Below, piece by piece: positions 63,092 through 64,000 of a stretch of DNA of 64,000 nt. The notes beneath the pieces were generated by a model. The model had not been told where the DNA came from, did no database searches, and saw only the letters and a program-made list of their open reading frames with translations. Source of the DNA: Telmatospirillum sp. J64-1 (GTDB lineage Bacteria; Pseudomonadota; Alphaproteobacteria; Rhodospirillales; Magnetospirillaceae); the NCBI RefSeq assembly GCF_006980715.1, contig NZ_SBHN01000001.1, forward strand, positions 62,001 through 126,000, in the 5' to 3' direction. The position numbers and the translations under genes are program-made. How positions within the stretch are numbered: the first letter of the stretch is position 1; every line of letters begins with the position of its first letter.

Positions 63092-64000
63092 ATGAGGCGT
63101 TATTCCCTCGCACAGCTGGAGGCCTTCGTCGCCATTGCCAAGACGGGTTCCTTCCGCTCGGCCGCCGACAAGCTCGGCCTGACCCAGCCGACGGTTTCCC
63201 TGCGGATCCGCGAATTGGAAGCGACGATCGGGAAGACCCTTTTCGAACGGCACGGCACCGGCGCCCGGCTCACCTCCGAAGGCCTGGTCGTCCTGACCTA
63301 TGTCGAGCGCGGGCTCGGGCTTTTCGACGAGATGGAATACCGTCTCAAGACGGGCGACCCCTTGCGCGGCATCCTGCGGCTGGGGTCTTCCAACACCTTC
63401 GCCTTGAGCCCCCTGGCTTCCATCCTGGCGACGCTCGAACAATCCTATCCCCAGCTTCAGGTCGAGGTGACGATCGCCGACAGCAACTCGCTCGGCGCCA
63501 TGCTCAATGACAACCTTCTCGACATCGCCTTCATGATGGCGACCAATGTGAAGCCGAGTGTCAGGGTCGAGCCCCTGGCCAGCTGCGAGATTGCCTGGCT
63601 GAGCGCCACGACGGCAAACGGCCGTCCGGCGACCCTTTCTCATGATCTCGCCGGCAAGAGGATCATGACGCTGCCGTCGACCTCGCCCCTTTACGCGATG
63701 ATCACGGAATGGTTCCAGGCCACCGGGCTGCCCCAGCCGGCCTTCAGCACCTGCAACGACATGGCGACCATCCTGCGTCTGGTCAAAGCCGGTGTGGCGA
63801 CGAGCGTCCTGCCGGTCTGCGTGGCCGAGATCGAACTGCAAGCCGGCCTGATCGTCGGCAGCAACCCAGGCGGGCTGCTCAAGCCGTTGCCCCTGTGCGC
63901 CGCTTATCAGGCCAATGCCCAGGGGCCGGGCATCGACGTGATCTTGCAGGTGGCCCGGCACACCATTTCCCGCATGGGCAGCAGCGTCAGGCTTCTGGAG
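63092..64000 (+). CDS. LysR-family transcriptional regulator, C-terminus beyond the window
   Basis: 303 codons without stop reach the window end. Helix-turn-helix LEAFVAIAKTGSFRSAADKLGLTQPTVSLRIRELEATIGKTLFERHGTGARLT; the effector domain is almost complete (LRLGSSNTFALSPLASILATLEQSYP). AGGA lies 8 bases before the ATG. Divergent from the hydrolase/lyase pair and probably its regulator. Confidence 0.9.
   Translation, partial: MRRYSLAQLEAFVAIAKTGSFRSAADKLGLTQPTVSLRIRELEATIGKTLFERHGTGARLTSEGLVVLTYVERGLGLFDEMEYRLKTGDPLRGILRLGSSNTFALSPLASILATLEQSYPQLQVEVTIADSNSLGAMLNDNLLDIAFMMATNVKPSVRVEPLASCEIAWLSATTANGRPATLSHDLAGKRIMTLPSTSPLYAMITEWFQATGLPQPAFSTCNDMATILRLVKAGVATSVLPVCVAEIELQAGLIVGSNPGGLLKPLPLCAAYQANAQGPGIDVILQVARHTISRMGSSVRLLE

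Overview
The window is one GC-rich, gene-dense bacterial chromosome segment with 61 protein genes (two cut by the window edges). I see no rRNA, tRNA, CRISPR array or transposase. High GC, the abundance of LysR regulators, TRAP and tripartite tricarboxylate (Tct) transporters, PAS_5-type proteins and a run of short GC-rich intergenic hairpins near the left end all fit an alphaproteobacterium, plausibly Rhodospirillales in the broad sense. I cannot name a genus.

Layout. 1-8.0 kb: the start of a methionine-biosynthesis gene and a phenylacetate-CoA-ligase-like gene (minus strand), then a tight plus-strand operon: MhqO-like dioxygenase, MhqD-like hydrolase, isochorismatase-like hydrolase, XapX protein, large amidohydrolase with a Cys/His-rich tail, and an MFS exporter fused to a monooxygenase-like domain. 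8.0-13.6 kb: EamA transporter and MocR regulator sharing a near-identical operator, with a RES/Xre toxin-antitoxin pair between them; small membrane proteins; a TetR regulator divergent from an OmpV/MipA outer-membrane protein with two palindromic operators. 13.6-22.0 kb: a signalling block with a DosP-like haem-PAS/GGDEF/EAL phosphodiesterase, a soluble double-PAS chemoreceptor, a PAS_5 protein, an OmpR-type response regulator and a hybrid histidine kinase.

22.0-43.3 kb: a block with visibly weaker GC3 bias than its flanks, carrying an acid-catabolic gene set: acyl-CoA dehydrogenase, two CoA-ligase-type (NDP-forming) proteins, FadJ-like enzyme, thioesterase, TctBA with two tandem TctC binding proteins, carboxymuconolactone-decarboxylase-like protein, 2-hydroxyacid dehydrogenase, AbrB-type membrane protein, two SDRs, MmgE/PrpD protein, enoyl-CoA hydratase and two LysR regulators. 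I could not match this combination to a known pathway, and it is the best candidate for an undescribed system.

43.5-64 kb: high-GC3 sequence again. It holds an aldo/keto reductase, a GntR regulator and a meta-cleavage lower pathway in dmpC-E-F-G-H-I order (no dmpD hydrolase), followed by a class III extradiol-dioxygenase-like protein, a CMD-family protein, a TRAP transporter, an AraC regulator divergent from a cytochrome P450/ferredoxin/ferredoxin-reductase operon, and a LysR regulator divergent from a catechol 2,3-dioxygenase. Together these could convert a P450 substrate to a catechol and on to pyruvate and acetyl-CoA. An ATCGAT-centred palindrome recurs before three of these transcription units and suggests one shared regulator. 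The right end has a PrpB-like lyase, a COG3618 amidohydrolase and a truncated LysR gene.
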